From: [Pantoea] beijingensis
GTDB taxonomy: Bacteria; Pseudomonadota; Gammaproteobacteria; Enterobacterales; Enterobacteriaceae
Length of the DNA stretch: 64,000 bases
Direction: 5' to 3'
Assembly (NCBI RefSeq): GCF_022647505.1
Contig: NZ_CP071409.1
Location: forward strand, 3,100,001 to 3,164,000
Shown here: piece by piece, positions 39,002 through 48,918 of the stretch
How the letters are laid out: every line of letters begins with the position of its first letter
How positions within the stretch are numbered: the stretch's first letter is position 1
Notes under the pieces: model-generated
What the model saw: only the letters and a program-made list of their open reading frames with translations
Databases searched by the model: none
What the model was told of the DNA's origin: nothing
Made by a program: the position numbers and the translations under genes

Positions 39002-41446
39002 TCAGGAGGGCGGAGAAAACTTTCGGGTGCGTTTTGTTGGCAGCGCATTAGCCGGATCGTCCGGCCAAAGGTGCTTCGGATAACGCCCTTTCATCTCTTT
39101 TTGCACCTCGGCCCAGGCACCACGCCAGAATCCTGCAAGATCTCGGGTAATCTGTAAAGGGCGCTGCGCAGGCGAAAGTAGCTCAAGCACCAGCGGTACG
39201 CGCCCTTCCGCTATGCACGGACTTTGCGATTCGCCATACATTTCCTGCAGGCGCACGGCCAGTACAGGTGGAAGCGTCGCATCATAACGGATCGGTAACC
39301 GACTTCCCGTCGGCACAGTGTAATGAGTTGGCAACGCACTATCCAGCCGCTGACGTTGCGACCATGTGAGTAATTGTAATAATGCGCTGTCCAGGCTGAT
39401 CTGCCGCAGCGCTTTCAGCTCCTGCACGCCACTCATCATTGGCAGCAGCCAGCGCTCCAGCGTCGCCAGTAAAGTAACATCATCGCAGACAGGCCATTCA
39501 CCCTCAGGCAACCATTGTGCCGCACACTGTAAACGCTGACGCAGCTGCACCGCATCCGGTGACCAGTTGAGTACCGATAACCCCTTTTCGCGTATCCAGT
39601 TCAGCATCGCCGCATGCAGCTCATCGCTATCCGGCCTGGCCAGAGGATGGGCTTTCAACACCAGCGCGCCAATCGCGTCCCTTCGCCAGGCTTTAAGCGT
39701 GCCTTTCGCGTCATCCCATTCAACGGCGGTATTCGACTCAACCAGTTGCGGACACTGGCGGATAAGCCGTTCAATATCCACCGGGATGGCCTGCAGAATG
39801 CGGGCATCCGGCTGGGCGTTTCCCTGCAGTAGCAGCGGCGCAATAAGCCATTCGCTCCGCGTTAACGCGTGTTCGCGATCCACTACCGCACCTGTTCCGT
39901 TGGCCAGTTGATAACGCCCGTCCTGCCCGCGCCGCCGCGCAATACGATCAGGAAAGGCTGCCGCCAATAGCGGTGCAATCAGCTCACTATCCGGGCTACC
40001 GCCACGGCTATTCAGCCTGTTTTGCAACTGCTGCGCCCGGCGCTGCCAGTGTGGTTCATTACGTGAGAAACTCTCGCGAAGATCGATATAGTCTCCGCGC
40101 GGCGGCTCTTCCAGCATCGCCACTAATCGCGCCGCCGTCGCCACTCGGTCAGCATCATCTCCGGCCTCAAGCAGCAATACCCCGTAACGCGGATCGCTGC
40201 CAAGCGGCGACAGCTTGCGGCCTTTTCCGGTTAGCGATCCATTCTCCGCCGTCGCACCGAGGCGGCATAATAAGCGTTGAGCCGCCTGTAATGCAGGTGC
40301 GGGTGGCAAATCAAGCCACCTTAGCTGGGTACTGTCATGGCAGCCCCATAGCACGATATCCAACCATAACGACGCAAGATCGCTGTGCAGTATTTCTGCA
40401 TCACTTTGCATCGCGGCACGCTCCGCCTGCTCTTTGCTGATTAAATGCAGGCAGATACCCGGCGCAAGACGTCCGGCTCGTCCCGCACGCTGCGTCATCG
40501 AGGCCTGACTGATCCGCTGCGTTTGCAACCGTGTTATTCCGGTTCGCACATCAAAACGCGCCGTACGCTCGGTCCCGCTGTCCACCACCAAACGAATGCC
40601 TTCAATGGTTAAGCTGGTTTCCGCAATATTGGTTGCCAGTACCACTTTTCGCCGCCCGTCTGCCGCAGGCAGGATCGCACGTTGCTGCTCGCTGAGCGAT
40701 AACGCACCGTATAACGGGCAGAGATCTACATCAGGATCAATGCGGTCCATTAGCAGGGTTTTAACCCGCTGAATTTCACCCACCCCCGGCAGAAAAAGCA
40801 GCAGCGAACCTGTTTCACTGCGCAGCAACTGGCTGACTTCACGCGCAACAGCATCCTCAAAACGCAACTGCGTCTGCAGGGCACTATAGCGGCGCTCCAC
40901 CGGAAAGCTGCGCCCTTCAGAAATAATCACCGGCGCATCAGGCAGCATCTGACTTAAACGTTGATTATCCAGCGTTGCCGACATCAACAAAATTTTCAGG
41001 TCGTCACGCAGGCCTTGCTGGACGTCAAGCAACAGCGCCAGCGCCAGATCGGCCTGCAGGCTGCGCTCATGGAATTCATCCAGGATCACCAGTGACACGC
41101 CGTCAAGCATTGGATCCTGCTGGAGCATGCGAGTTAAGATCCCTTCGGTGACCACCTCCAGCCGAGTATTTCTCCCCACACGCGTTTCAGCGCGCAGACG
41201 ATAGCCTACGGTCCCGCCGGGTTCTTCGTTACACTGCTCCGCCAGTCGCTGTGCAACATTGCGAGCGGCCAAACGTCGAGGTTCCAGCAGTAAAATTCGC
41301 CCCTCAAAATCCGCCTGTTGCAGAATTTGAAGCGGTAGCCAGGTCGATTTCCCCGCACCGGTTGGCGCGGCAAGCAACACCTGAGGGGAATGCTTTAGCG
41401 CCGCTAATAACTCTGGCAATACCGCACTAACCGGTAATGGGCTCAC
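39002..41446 (-). CDS. hrpB: ATP-dependent RNA helicase-like protein HrpB
   Basis: HrpB is a DEAH/RHA-type helicase of unclear physiological role. It has 814 residues (E. coli 809). Walker A is APTGAGKSTWLPLQ near residue 30, the DEFH box is in VILDEFHERSLQADLAL, SAT is in LLMSATLDNQRL, and motif VI is in SQASMTQRAGRAGRL. The C-terminus (LLSPAQRPLQITRDLAGFW, KEMKGRYPKHLWPDDPAN) is typical. The GTG at 41446 is chosen because GGAG lies seven bases upstream and the next residues align with MSSLPVAAVL of E. coli; an ATG at 41509 would overlap the thpR promoter. Confidence 0.95.
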   Translation of the reverse strand: MSPLPVSAVLPELLAALKHSPQVLLAAPTGAGKSTWLPLQILQQADFEGRILLLEPRRLAARNVAQRLAEQCNEEPGGTVGYRLRAETRVGRNTRLEVVTEGILTRMLQQDPMLDGVSLVILDEFHERSLQADLALALLLDVQQGLRDDLKILLMSATLDNQRLSQMLPDAPVIISEGRSFPVERRYSALQTQLRFEDAVAREVSQLLRSETGSLLLFLPGVGEIQRVKTLLMDRIDPDVDLCPLYGALSLSEQQRAILPAADGRRKVVLATNIAETSLTIEGIRLVVDSGTERTARFDVRTGITRLQTQRISQASMTQRAGRAGRLAPGICLHLISKEQAERAAMQSDAEILHSDLASLWLDIVLWGCHDSTQLRWLDLPPAPALQAAQRLLCRLGATAENGSLTGKGRKLSPLGSDPRYGVLLLEAGDDADRVATAARLVAMLEEPPRGDYIDLRESFSRNEPHWQRRAQQLQNRLNSRGGSPDSELIAPLLAAAFPDRIARRRGQDGRYQLANGTGAVVDREHALTRSEWLIAPLLLQGNAQPDARILQAIPVDIERLIRQCPQLVESNTAVEWDDAKGTLKAWRRDAIGALVLKAHPLARPDSDELHAAMLNWIREKGLSVLNWSPDAVQLRQRLQCAAQWLPEGEWPVCDDVTLLATLERWLLPMMSGVQELKALRQISLDSALLQLLTWSQRQRLDSALPTHYTVPTGSRLPIRYDATLPPVLAVRLQEMYGESQSPCIAEGRVPLVLELLSPAQRPLQITRDLAGFWRGAWAEVQKEMKGRYPKHLWPDDPANALPTKRTRKFSPPS

Positions 41447-41523
41447 ACGAAAACTCCGTAACAGCGTGGTCTTAAAGTGGCAGGCATTGTAGCATTCCTC
41501 TGAATTCATTACCGGAGGACGCC

Positions 41524-42051
41524 ATGCCCGCTCGCCGTTTATTCTTCGGCATCGCTTTGCCTGAGCCGATACAACAGGAAATTATTCGCTGGCGCGCAGG
41601 CGCATTTGAAGCGGACGCCGGGCGTCCGTTGCCCGCGGCCAGCCTGCATTTGACGCTGGCCTTTTTAGGTGACGTCAGCGATGAAAAGGCACTGGCGCTC
41701 AGCAAGCAGGCTGGACGTATTCGTCAATCACCTTTCGTATTGAATATTGATGACGCGGGGCACTGGCCGCGGCCGGGTATCGTCTGGTTAGGGCCGCGCC
41801 AGGCCCCTCGCGGCTTAGTGCAACTGGCGGACATTCTGCGCTCTCAGGCTGCGCGCAGCGGATGTGCGCAAAGCCCTTATCCTTTTCACCCGCATATTAG
41901 CCTGCTGCGTAATGCTAATCGGCCTGTTGCCATGCCATCTCGCCACTTTCACTGGCAATTCACCGTCGAACGCTTTGCGTTATATCACTCGCTTTTTGAA
42001 AAAGGGCGTATGCGCTATCAGAGTATCGAAAGCTGGCCTTTAACATCGTAA
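41524..42051 (+). CDS. thpR: RNA 2',3'-cyclic phosphodiesterase ThpR (LigT)
   Basis: This 2H-phosphoesterase opens 2',3'-cyclic phosphates and can join tRNA half molecules in vitro. It has 175 residues (E. coli 176). The two catalytic HxT/S motifs are HLTLAF and HPHISLL. The start ATG has GGAGG upstream. It is divergent from hrpB and 12 bases ahead of sfsA. Confidence 0.96.
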   Translation: MPARRLFFGIALPEPIQQEIIRWRAGAFEADAGRPLPAASLHLTLAFLGDVSDEKALALSKQAGRIRQSPFVLNIDDAGHWPRPGIVWLGPRQAPRGLVQLADILRSQAARSGCAQSPYPFHPHISLLRNANRPVAMPSRHFHWQFTVERFALYHSLFEKGRMRYQSIESWPLTS

Positions 42052-42063
42052 ACAGGACTTATT

Positions 42064-42768
42064 ATGGACTATTTTCCCGCACTGAAGCCCGCACGTCTGG
42101 TGACTCGTTATAAGCGCTTTCTGGCCGATGTGATCACGCCAGAGGGCACGACGATGACGTTACATTGTGCCAATACGGGTGCCATGACCGGTTGTGCCAC
42201 GCCCGGCGATACGGTGTGGTACTCCACATCCGCGAGCACAACGCGCAAATATCCCCACAGTTGGGAGCTGACGGAAACGCAAAACGGGCACTGGATATGC
42301 GTCAATACGCTGCGAGCTAATGCCTTAGTGCGCGAAGCCATTGCCGACGGGACAATTCAGGAATTAGCCGGCTATACGTCACTGCAAGCCGAGGTTAAGT
42401 ACGGTGCGGAACGCAGCCGCATCGATTTTCTGCTACAGGCAGAGACGCGCCGCAACTGCTATATTGAAGTGAAATCCGTTACGCTATTACAGCAGAATAA
42501 AGGGTATTTCCCGGATGCGGTTACCGAGCGCGGTCAGAAACATCTTCGTGAGCTGATCAAAATAGCCGAAAGCGGCGAGCGAGCGGTTCTCTTTTTTGCC
42601 GTTTTGCACTCGGGGATTGAGGACGTCTCCCCGGCACGTCATATCGACGCGCGTTATGCAGAACTACTGGCACAGGCACAGCAGAATGGCGTTGAGCTGC
42701 TCTGCTATAAGGCGCAATTTTCACCAGCCGGACTGAGTCTGAAAAAGTCGCTACATGTGGAGTTGTAA
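42064..42768 (+). CDS. sfsA: Sugar fermentation stimulation protein SfsA
   Basis: SfsA is a conserved DNA-binding, nuclease-like protein reported to stimulate maltose metabolism in E. coli; its exact biochemical role is not settled. It has 234 residues, equal to E. coli. A nuclease-like core is suggested by [20 protein letters not shown] and KSVTLL. It sits between thpR and dksA on the same strand, as in E. coli. Confidence 0.97.
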   Translation: MDYFPALKPARLVTRYKRFLADVITPEGTTMTLHCANTGAMTGCATPGDTVWYSTSASTTRKYPHSWELTETQNGHWICVNTLRANALVREAIADGTIQELAGYTSLQAEVKYGAERSRIDFLLQAETRRNCYIEVKSVTLLQQNKGYFPDAVTERGQKHLRELIKIAESGERAVLFFAVLHSGIEDVSPARHIDARYAELLAQAQQNGVELLCYKAQFSPAGLSLKKSLHVEL

Positions 42769-42959
42769 TATTTCGCGCATTTTGCTGTTATAGAATCGCT
42801 TTATAGGTTTTTTAGCGATGTGCTAAATACGCTTTTCCTCACAGGCTTGTCAAGACATGTTCAGGAATAATTGCCAACCTTAATCGCTTCTGTTATTTAT
42901 AGCGGCCTGTTTTTTTCCCCTTTGGGGATCGATAGTGCGTGTTATCCAGGAGAAACAAC

Positions 42960-43415
42960 ATGCAAGAAGGGCAAAACCGTAAAACATCGTCCCTGAGTAT
43001 TCTCGCCATCGCTGGGGTGGAGCCGTACCAAGAGAAACCAGGCGAAGAGTATATGAATGAAGCCCAGCTGGAGCACTTCAAGAAAATCCTTGAAGCGTGG
43101 CGTAATCAACTTAGGGATGAAGTCGATCGTACAGTCACTCACATGCAGGACGAAGCAGCAAACTTCCCCGATCCGGTCGATCGTGCCGCTCAGGAAGAAG
43201 AATTTAGCCTCGAACTGCGTAACCGTGACCGCGAGCGTAAGCTGATCAAAAAAATTGAGAAGACGCTGAAGAAGGTTGAAGACGACGATTTCGGCTACTG
43301 TGATTCCTGTGGTGTTGAAATTGGTATCCGCCGCCTTGAAGCACGTCCGACCGCTGACCTTTGTATCGATTGCAAAACGCTCGCGGAAATTCGTGAGAAG
43401 CAAATGGCCGGTTAA
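42960..43415 (+). CDS. dksA: RNA polymerase-binding transcription factor DksA
   Basis: DksA enters the RNA polymerase secondary channel and, with ppGpp, mediates the stringent response. It has 151 residues, identical in length to E. coli. The coiled-coil tip DPVDRAA carries the two essential Asp residues. The zinc finger cysteines are in CDSCG and CIDCK. The start [19 protein letters not shown] follows GGAGAAAC; an ATG seven codons upstream is not conserved. It precedes gluQ, encoding a tRNA-Asp modifying enzyme, as in many gamma-proteobacteria. Confidence 0.99.
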   Translation: MQEGQNRKTSSLSILAIAGVEPYQEKPGEEYMNEAQLEHFKKILEAWRNQLRDEVDRTVTHMQDEAANFPDPVDRAAQEEEFSLELRNRDRERKLIKKIEKTLKKVEDDDFGYCDSCGVEIGIRRLEARPTADLCIDCKTLAEIREKQMAG

Positions 43416-43476
43416 CGGCATACGGATGTTGCAGTGAAGCTGGGGTAACAACCGCTTCACTGCTCTCCGTCTTTCA

Positions 43477-44388
43477 ATGATGCCACTTTCCTATATTGGG
43501 CGTTTTGCCCCCTCTCCTTCTGGTGAACTTCATTTCGGCTCACTGATTGCCGCGCTGGGTAGCTATCTTCAGGCCCGTTCGCAGCAGGGAAACTGGTGCG
43601 TGCGAATTGAAGATATCGATCCGCCACGGGAAGTCCCGGGAGCTGCGGCACAAATTCTACGTCAGTTAGAACACTACGGCCTGCACTGGGACGGTGAGGT
43701 AGTTTGGCAATCGCAGCGCCATGAAGCTTATCGTGACATTCTTGTCTGGTTACGTGAAAATCGGCAAAGCTATTTTTGTACCTGCCCCCGCAGCCGAATT
43801 CAGCAGCTTGGCGGGCATTATGATGGGCACTGCCGAAACCTGCAGCACCGCGCCGACAACGCAGCTTTACGTCTGAGACAGACGGCTCCCGTTACCCGTT
43901 TTCACGATGTCTTGCGCGGTCAAATCAGTGTCGATGCTGCGCTGGCACAAGAAGATTTTATTATTCACCGCCGTGATGGCCTGTTTGCTTACAATCTTGC
44001 GGTGGTGGTTGACGATCATTTCCAGGGGATTACCGAAGTCGTACGTGGCGCCGATCTGATTGAGCCGACAGTACGACAAATCACGCTGTTTGAACAGCTC
44101 GGTTGGAAAACACCGGCCTATCTGCATTTACCGTTAGTACTGAATAATGATGGCAATAAACTATCAAAACAAAACCATGCCCCCGCACTGGCGAAAAGCG
44201 ATCCGCGCCCGGCACTTATCGGCGCATTACGTTTTTTAGGACAGTCAGTACACACTGGCTGGCAGGATGAATCACTGGAAAGTCTGTTAAAGCAGGCAAT
44301 TCAACGGTGGGATGTCACAAAAATCCCACACCATGACGCAGCGGGAGCGGAAGCAATGACTTCAGCATTCTCAAATCGTTCTCACTAA
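43477..44388 (+). CDS. gluQ: Glutamyl-Q tRNA(Asp) synthetase GluQ
   Basis: GluQ-RS activates glutamate and attaches it to queuosine in tRNA-Asp; it lacks the anticodon-binding domain of GluRS. It has 303 residues (E. coli 308). [20 protein letters not shown] holds the HIGH-like motif (HFGS); KLSKQN is the KMSKS equivalent. Zinc ligands lie in FCTCPRSR and HYDGHCR. The gene lies 61 bases after dksA. The Shine-Dalgarno site is weak. An ATG one codon later is equally possible. Confidence 0.96.
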   Translation: MMPLSYIGRFAPSPSGELHFGSLIAALGSYLQARSQQGNWCVRIEDIDPPREVPGAAAQILRQLEHYGLHWDGEVVWQSQRHEAYRDILVWLRENRQSYFCTCPRSRIQQLGGHYDGHCRNLQHRADNAALRLRQTAPVTRFHDVLRGQISVDAALAQEDFIIHRRDGLFAYNLAVVVDDHFQGITEVVRGADLIEPTVRQITLFEQLGWKTPAYLHLPLVLNNDGNKLSKQNHAPALAKSDPRPALIGALRFLGQSVHTGWQDESLESLLKQAIQRWDVTKIPHHDAAGAEAMTSAFSNRSH

Positions 44389-44446
44389 GCTATGATTAGC
44401 CGCTGTTTTTACCGCCCCTATTTCTTAGTCACTATCGAGGTGTCCC

Positions 44447-45865
44447 ATTTTTACCCGAGTTGCTAATTTTTGCCGAAAAGTCCTGAATCGCGAAGATGAG
44501 GCACCAACCGTGGTTGAGGAAGTCCGTCATATGACGATCATTCCCCGTGACCGCCACACAATCTCGCGTAAAGACATCAGCGAAAATGCCCTCAAAGTGC
44601 TCTACCGCCTGAATAAAGCCGGTTACGAAGCCTATCTGGTAGGTGGCGGCGTACGCGATTTGCTGCTGGGTAAAAAACCAAAAGACTTTGACGTGACCAC
44701 TAACGCCACGCCGGAGCAGATGCGTAAGTTGTTTCGCAATTGCCGCCTGGTTGGGCGTCGCTTTCGCCTGGCCCACGTCATGTTTGGTCCGGAAGTTATT
44801 GAAGTTGCAACGTTTCGCGGCCACCATCAGGCAGAAACGTTGCCCGACGATCGTAACGGCTCTCAGCGCGGTGAAAACGGCATGCTACTGCGCGATAATA
44901 TTTTTGGGTCAATTGAAGATGATGCCCAGCGCCGCGATCTCACCATCAATAGCCTGTACTACAGCGTAGCTGATTTTACCGTACGTGATTACGTCGGTGG
45001 CCTGAACGATCTGCAACAGGGGATTATTCGCCTGATTGGCGATCCTGAAACGCGTTACCGGGAAGATCCAGTACGCATGCTGCGCGTGGTCCGTTTTTCA
45101 GCCAAGCTGGGCATGACCGTTGCGGCCGAAACCGCCGAGCCAATCCCGCGTCTCGCTACGTTACTACAGGATATTCCGCCGGCGCGTTTATTCGAAGAAG
45201 CGCTTAAACTATTGCAGGCTGGCTATGGCTACACGACCTATTTGCAGCTGCGTGAATATCAGCTTTTTCAACCATTGTTCCCGATTATCACACGTTACTT
45301 TACCGAGCAAGGTGATAGCGCGATGGAGCGCATGGTGATACAGGTGCTGAAAAACACCGACAATCGTATTCATAACCAGATGCGCGTCAATCCGGCCTTT
45401 CTGTTCGCCGCCATGTTCTGGTATCCCCAGCAAGAAGCCGCACAGAAAATTGCGCAGGAAAGCGGTCTCGCCTGGTACGATGCATTTGCACTGGCAATGA
45501 ACGACGTACTGGATGAAGCTTGTCGTGCGCTGGCGATCCCTAAACGTATTACTACGCTGGTGCGTGATATCTGGCAGTTGCAGCTTCGCCTACCGCGTCG
45601 TCATGGCAAACGTGCATGGAAACTGATGGAGCATCCAAAATTCCGTGCAGCCTACGATCTGCTGGCCTTACGTGCTGAAGTTGAAAACAACCACGAACTG
45701 CAAAGGCTTTCCACCTGGTGGAGCGAATTTCAGGTTTCAGCGCCACCTCAGCAAAAAAACATGCTGAACACCCTGGGTGACGATCCGGTCCCGCGTAAAC
45801 GCGTCCGGCGGCCACGCAAACGTATTCCTGGATCGGCACCGCGCCGGGACAGCAACAACGCATGA
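44447..45865 (+). CDS. pcnB: Poly(A) polymerase I PcnB, AUU start
   Basis: PcnB adds 3' poly(A) tails that promote RNA decay, and controls ColE1 plasmid copy number. From the ATT at 44447 it has 472 residues (E. coli 465). [15 protein letters not shown], conserved with E. coli directly after the start, is encoded upstream of every ATG or GTG in frame, and GAGG lies seven bases before ATT. E. coli pcnB is known to start at AUU. The nucleotidyltransferase motif is [10 protein letters not shown] then DFDV; the C-terminal tail is strongly basic ([13 protein letters not shown]). It overlaps folK by four bases (ATGA). Confidence 0.93.
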   Translation: MFTRVANFCRKVLNREDEAPTVVEEVRHMTIIPRDRHTISRKDISENALKVLYRLNKAGYEAYLVGGGVRDLLLGKKPKDFDVTTNATPEQMRKLFRNCRLVGRRFRLAHVMFGPEVIEVATFRGHHQAETLPDDRNGSQRGENGMLLRDNIFGSIEDDAQRRDLTINSLYYSVADFTVRDYVGGLNDLQQGIIRLIGDPETRYREDPVRMLRVVRFSAKLGMTVAAETAEPIPRLATLLQDIPPARLFEEALKLLQAGYGYTTYLQLREYQLFQPLFPIITRYFTEQGDSAMERMVIQVLKNTDNRIHNQMRVNPAFLFAAMFWYPQQEAAQKIAQESGLAWYDAFALAMNDVLDEACRALAIPKRITTLVRDIWQLQLRLPRRHGKRAWKLMEHPKFRAAYDLLALRAEVENNHELQRLSTWWSEFQVSAPPQQKNMLNTLGDDPVPRKRVRRPRKRIPGSAPRRDSNNA

Positions 45866-46341
45866 ATCGCGTTTATATTGCCTTAGGCAGTAACCTTGCC
45901 GATCCGCTGCATCAGGTGCAAAACGCGCTTGATGCACTGGACGCACTGCCGGACAGCAGGATGCTTGCCTGCTCTTCCTTTTACCGCACCCCGCCTTATG
46001 GCCCACCCGATCAGCCGGATTATCTCAACGCCGTTATTGCGCTGGATACTCTCTTGCCACCCGAAACGCTGTTAGACAACACGCAACGTATTGAGCTACA
46101 GCAAGGCCGTGTCCGTAAAGCAATGCGCTGGGGGGCCCGTACGCTTGATTTAGATATTCTGCTATATGGTTCGCTCACTCTGCACAACGAGCGCCTTATC
46201 GTGCCGCATTACGATATGAAAAATCGTGCGTTCATGCTGGTACCGCTGGTTGAAATAGCTCCGGATATCATGTTCCCTGATGGTACCCGTGCGAAAGACA
46301 TTCTGGACACTCTGGATGCCAGCGACATCCAGCCGTGGTAG
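45862..46341 (+). CDS. folK: Hydroxymethyldihydropterin pyrophosphokinase FolK
   Basis: FolK transfers pyrophosphate from ATP to 6-hydroxymethyl-7,8-dihydropterin in folate synthesis. It has 159 residues, as in E. coli. [13 protein letters not shown] at the start, [17 protein letters not shown], and [11 protein letters not shown] with the two magnesium Asp residues are signatures. Its start overlaps the pcnB stop. The yad fimbrial cluster found after folK in E. coli is absent, so panB follows after 155 bases. Confidence 0.98.
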   Translation: MNRVYIALGSNLADPLHQVQNALDALDALPDSRMLACSSFYRTPPYGPPDQPDYLNAVIALDTLLPPETLLDNTQRIELQQGRVRKAMRWGARTLDLDILLYGSLTLHNERLIVPHYDMKNRAFMLVPLVEIAPDIMFPDGTRAKDILDTLDASDIQPW

Positions 46342-46496
46342 TGCTGCGCCGATCATCTCTTCGCTCTTCGTGAGCATATGCCCGAATAGAATAACCGCAG
46401 CATTCCACTAAAACGCTTACGACTAAAAACAGCCTTTCCCCAGGTATTGACGATCCATTACACTGCGCTATCAAAATTTGTTGCTCCGAGATAATC

Positions 46497-47291
46497 ATGA
46501 AACCTACCACCATTTCTCATCTGCGCCAGTGGAAACAAACTGGTCGCAAGTTCGCTTCAATCACCGCTTATGATTTTAGCTTTGCCAAACTTTTTGCAGA
46601 TGAAGGCATTCAGGTAATGCTGGTGGGCGATTCTCTGGGCATGACGGTCCAGGGGCACGACTCTACGTTGCCGGTTACCATCGCCGATATCGTTTATCAT
46701 ACTCAAGCCGTTCGCCGCGGGGCCCCTGGCACCCTGTTGCTTTCCGATCTGCCTTTTATGAGTTATGCCACCCCTGATGAAACCTTCAGTAACGCCGCAC
46801 AGTTAATGCGTGCCGGTGCCAATATGGTAAAACTGGAGGGCGGTAAATGGCTGGCAGAAACCGTCAGGCAGCTCACCGAACGTGCAGTTCCGGTTTGTGG
46901 TCATCTTGGCCTGACGCCACAGTCCGTTAATATCTTTGGCGGTTATAAGATCCAGGGACGTGACAGTGCCGATGCCGACCGCCTGCTGGAAGATGCTCTG
47001 GCTCTTGAGGCTGCGGGTGCCCAACTGATGGTATTAGAGTGCGTTCCGGTCACCTTAGCAGAACGCGTTACGAATGCGCTAACCATCCCGGTCATTGGCA
47101 TTGGTGCCGGCAATGTCACCGACGGACAAATTCTGGTCATGCATGACGCGTTAGGTATTACCGGTGGCCACATCCCCAAATTTGCTAAAAATTTCCTGAC
47201 GCCGGCCGGGGACATTCGTGCCGCTGTGCGCCAGTATATTACCGAAGTGGAAGCGGGGAGTTACCCTGCTGAAGAACATAGTTTCCACTAA
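46497..47291 (+). CDS. panB: Ketopantoate hydroxymethyltransferase PanB
   Basis: PanB transfers a hydroxymethyl group from 5,10-methylene-THF to alpha-ketoisovalerate, the first step of pantothenate synthesis. It has 264 residues, as in E. coli. [39 protein letters not shown] (magnesium Asp), [10 protein letters not shown] and LECVPVTLA (catalytic Glu) mark the active site. It is 15 bases ahead of panC. Confidence 0.99.
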   Translation: MKPTTISHLRQWKQTGRKFASITAYDFSFAKLFADEGIQVMLVGDSLGMTVQGHDSTLPVTIADIVYHTQAVRRGAPGTLLLSDLPFMSYATPDETFSNAAQLMRAGANMVKLEGGKWLAETVRQLTERAVPVCGHLGLTPQSVNIFGGYKIQGRDSADADRLLEDALALEAAGAQLMVLECVPVTLAERVTNALTIPVIGIGAGNVTDGQILVMHDALGITGGHIPKFAKNFLTPAGDIRAAVRQYITEVEAGSYPAEEHSFH

Positions 47292-47306
47292 CCCAGGAGA
47301 AGATCT

Positions 47307-48161
47307 GTGCTGATTATTGAAACGCTGCCGATACTGCGCCGTGAAATTCGTCGTTGGCGTCAGGATGGCAAACGCATCGCGCTGGTCCCGACGATGGGCA
47401 ACCTGCATGAAGGCCATATGACTCTGGTCGATGAAGCCCGTGAGCGTGCGGATATTGTGGTGGTCAGTATTTTCGTCAATCCAATGCAGTTTGACCGTCC
47501 GGACGACCTGGCACGCTATCCCCGCACGCTGCAGGAGGATTGTGAAAAGCTAAATCGCCGCGGCGTTGACCTGGTATTTTCACCCGCGCCCGCCGATGTT
47601 TATCCACAAGGTCTGGACACTCAGACATTTGTTGAAGTACCGGGCATATCCAGTCTGCTGGAGGGGGCAAGCCGTCCCGGCCATTTTCGCGGCGTCTCTA
47701 CTATTGTCAGCAAGTTGTTCAATCTGGTGCAGCCGGATCTCGCCTGCTTTGGTGAGAAGGATTTCCAGCAGTTGGCACTGATCCGTAAGATGGTAGCCGA
47801 TATGGGCTACGATATTGATATTATTGGCGTGCCCACGGTACGCGCAAAAGACGGTCTGGCATTGAGCTCGCGTAACGGCTACCTGACGGCAGATGAACGC
47901 AAGCTGGCTTCGGGACTCAGTAAGGTCATGAACAGCATGGCGGAGAAAATGTCTAATGGAGAACGCCATGTCGAACAACTCATTGCCGATGCAGAAGCGG
48001 AGCTTATTGAGAAAGGATTTCGCCCGGATGGCCTGGCGATCTGTGATGCCGGGACGCTCCTGCCGCTAACGACAGAGAGTCAAAGTGCCGTTATTCTGAT
48101 GGCTGGCTGGCTGGGTAATGCACGTCTTATCGACAATAAACAGGTCGATCTGACGCTGTAG
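47307..48161 (+). CDS. panC: Pantothenate synthetase PanC
   Basis: PanC condenses pantoate and beta-alanine using ATP. It has 284 residues (E. coli 283). The ATP-binding HxGH-type motif is in [34 protein letters not shown] and [12 protein letters not shown] are further active-site segments. It begins with GTG at 47307, supported by AGGAG eight bases upstream and by the family N-terminus MLIIETLPI. It is followed by a short terminator before panD. Confidence 0.98.
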   Translation: MLIIETLPILRREIRRWRQDGKRIALVPTMGNLHEGHMTLVDEARERADIVVVSIFVNPMQFDRPDDLARYPRTLQEDCEKLNRRGVDLVFSPAPADVYPQGLDTQTFVEVPGISSLLEGASRPGHFRGVSTIVSKLFNLVQPDLACFGEKDFQQLALIRKMVADMGYDIDIIGVPTVRAKDGLALSSRNGYLTADERKLASGLSKVMNSMAEKMSNGERHVEQLIADAEAELIEKGFRPDGLAICDAGTLLPLTTESQSAVILMAGWLGNARLIDNKQVDLTL

Positions 48162-48176
48162 GCATCGTATGAATAT

Positions 48177-48200
48177 CGGATGGTACTGACATCCGTTTTT
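48177..48200 (+). terminator. Intrinsic terminator after panC
   Basis: CGGATG/CATCCG with a seven-base loop is followed by TTTTT, 15 bases after the panC stop. It separates panBC from panD. A second CCCCTG/CAGGGG hairpin follows. Confidence 0.65.
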
Positions 48201-48293
48201 GAAAGCCCCTGTCAATAAACATCAGGGGTTGAGCAAAACCGACACCTCAGCCCTTCGACAAGGGCGGATACAGATACGCAAGGTAACAGAGTT

Positions 48294-48674
48294 ATGATAC
48301 GCACCATGTTGCAAGGCAAGTTGCATCGAGTCAAAGTCACCCAGGCCGATCTGCACTATGAAGGCTCCTGCGCTATCGATCAGGATTTCCTCGATGCGTC
48401 AGGAATTCTTCAGTACGAAGCAATCGATATATACAACGTGAATAACGGGCAGCGCTTCTCTACCTACGCTATCTCTGCCGAGCGGGGCTCGAAAATCATC
48501 TCCGTTAACGGCGCGGCAGCCCGCTGTGCATGTGAAGGAGATATTCTCATTATCTGTTCTTACGTTCAGATGGCTGACGAACAGGCCCGCCAGTGGCAGC
48601 CGAAAGTGGCCTATTTTGAAGGTGATAATGAGATGAAACGTTTAGCAAAATCGGTTCCCGTTCAGCTGGCCTGA
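48294..48674 (+). CDS. panD: Aspartate 1-decarboxylase PanD
   Basis: PanD makes beta-alanine for pantothenate synthesis. It is a pyruvoyl enzyme cleaved between Gly24 and Ser25, visible in [10 protein letters not shown]. It has 126 residues, identical to E. coli. The start [20 protein letters not shown] and the C-terminal DNEMKRL match the family. AAGG lies eleven bases before the ATG. A strong terminator follows. Confidence 0.99.
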   Translation: MIRTMLQGKLHRVKVTQADLHYEGSCAIDQDFLDASGILQYEAIDIYNVNNGQRFSTYAISAERGSKIISVNGAAARCACEGDILIICSYVQMADEQARQWQPKVAYFEGDNEMKRLAKSVPVQLA

Positions 48675-48689
48675 TTTTATTTCATCCAA

Positions 48690-48717
48690 CAGGAGGGCTT
48701 CGCCCTCCTGACTTCTT
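48690..48717 (+). terminator. Intrinsic terminator after panD
   Basis: A perfect 9-base stem CAGGAGGGC/GCCCTCCTG with a TTC loop is followed by ACTTCTTT. It isolates the orphan gene downstream from panD transcription. Confidence 0.75.
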
Positions 48718-48918
48718 TCCGACGCCACCATCAGGATTACCGCCTGATTCTGTTTTCCTGTAGCCGCCGTCCTCTTTTGCCAGTCAGCCCCCTTAAGGCT
48801 CACCATTCTTTATTAATATTTATTCTGCCTGTGACAGAACTTTTAGCCACCAGAAGCCACTCATTGAAAAATTTATTCTCTACGCTACACAGCCGCGACC
48901 AACCGAAGAAAAACCGAC

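Noticed and set aside
42939..42959. Seven-codon extension of DksA
   Set aside because: Family length and the GGAGAAAC site both place the start at 42960.
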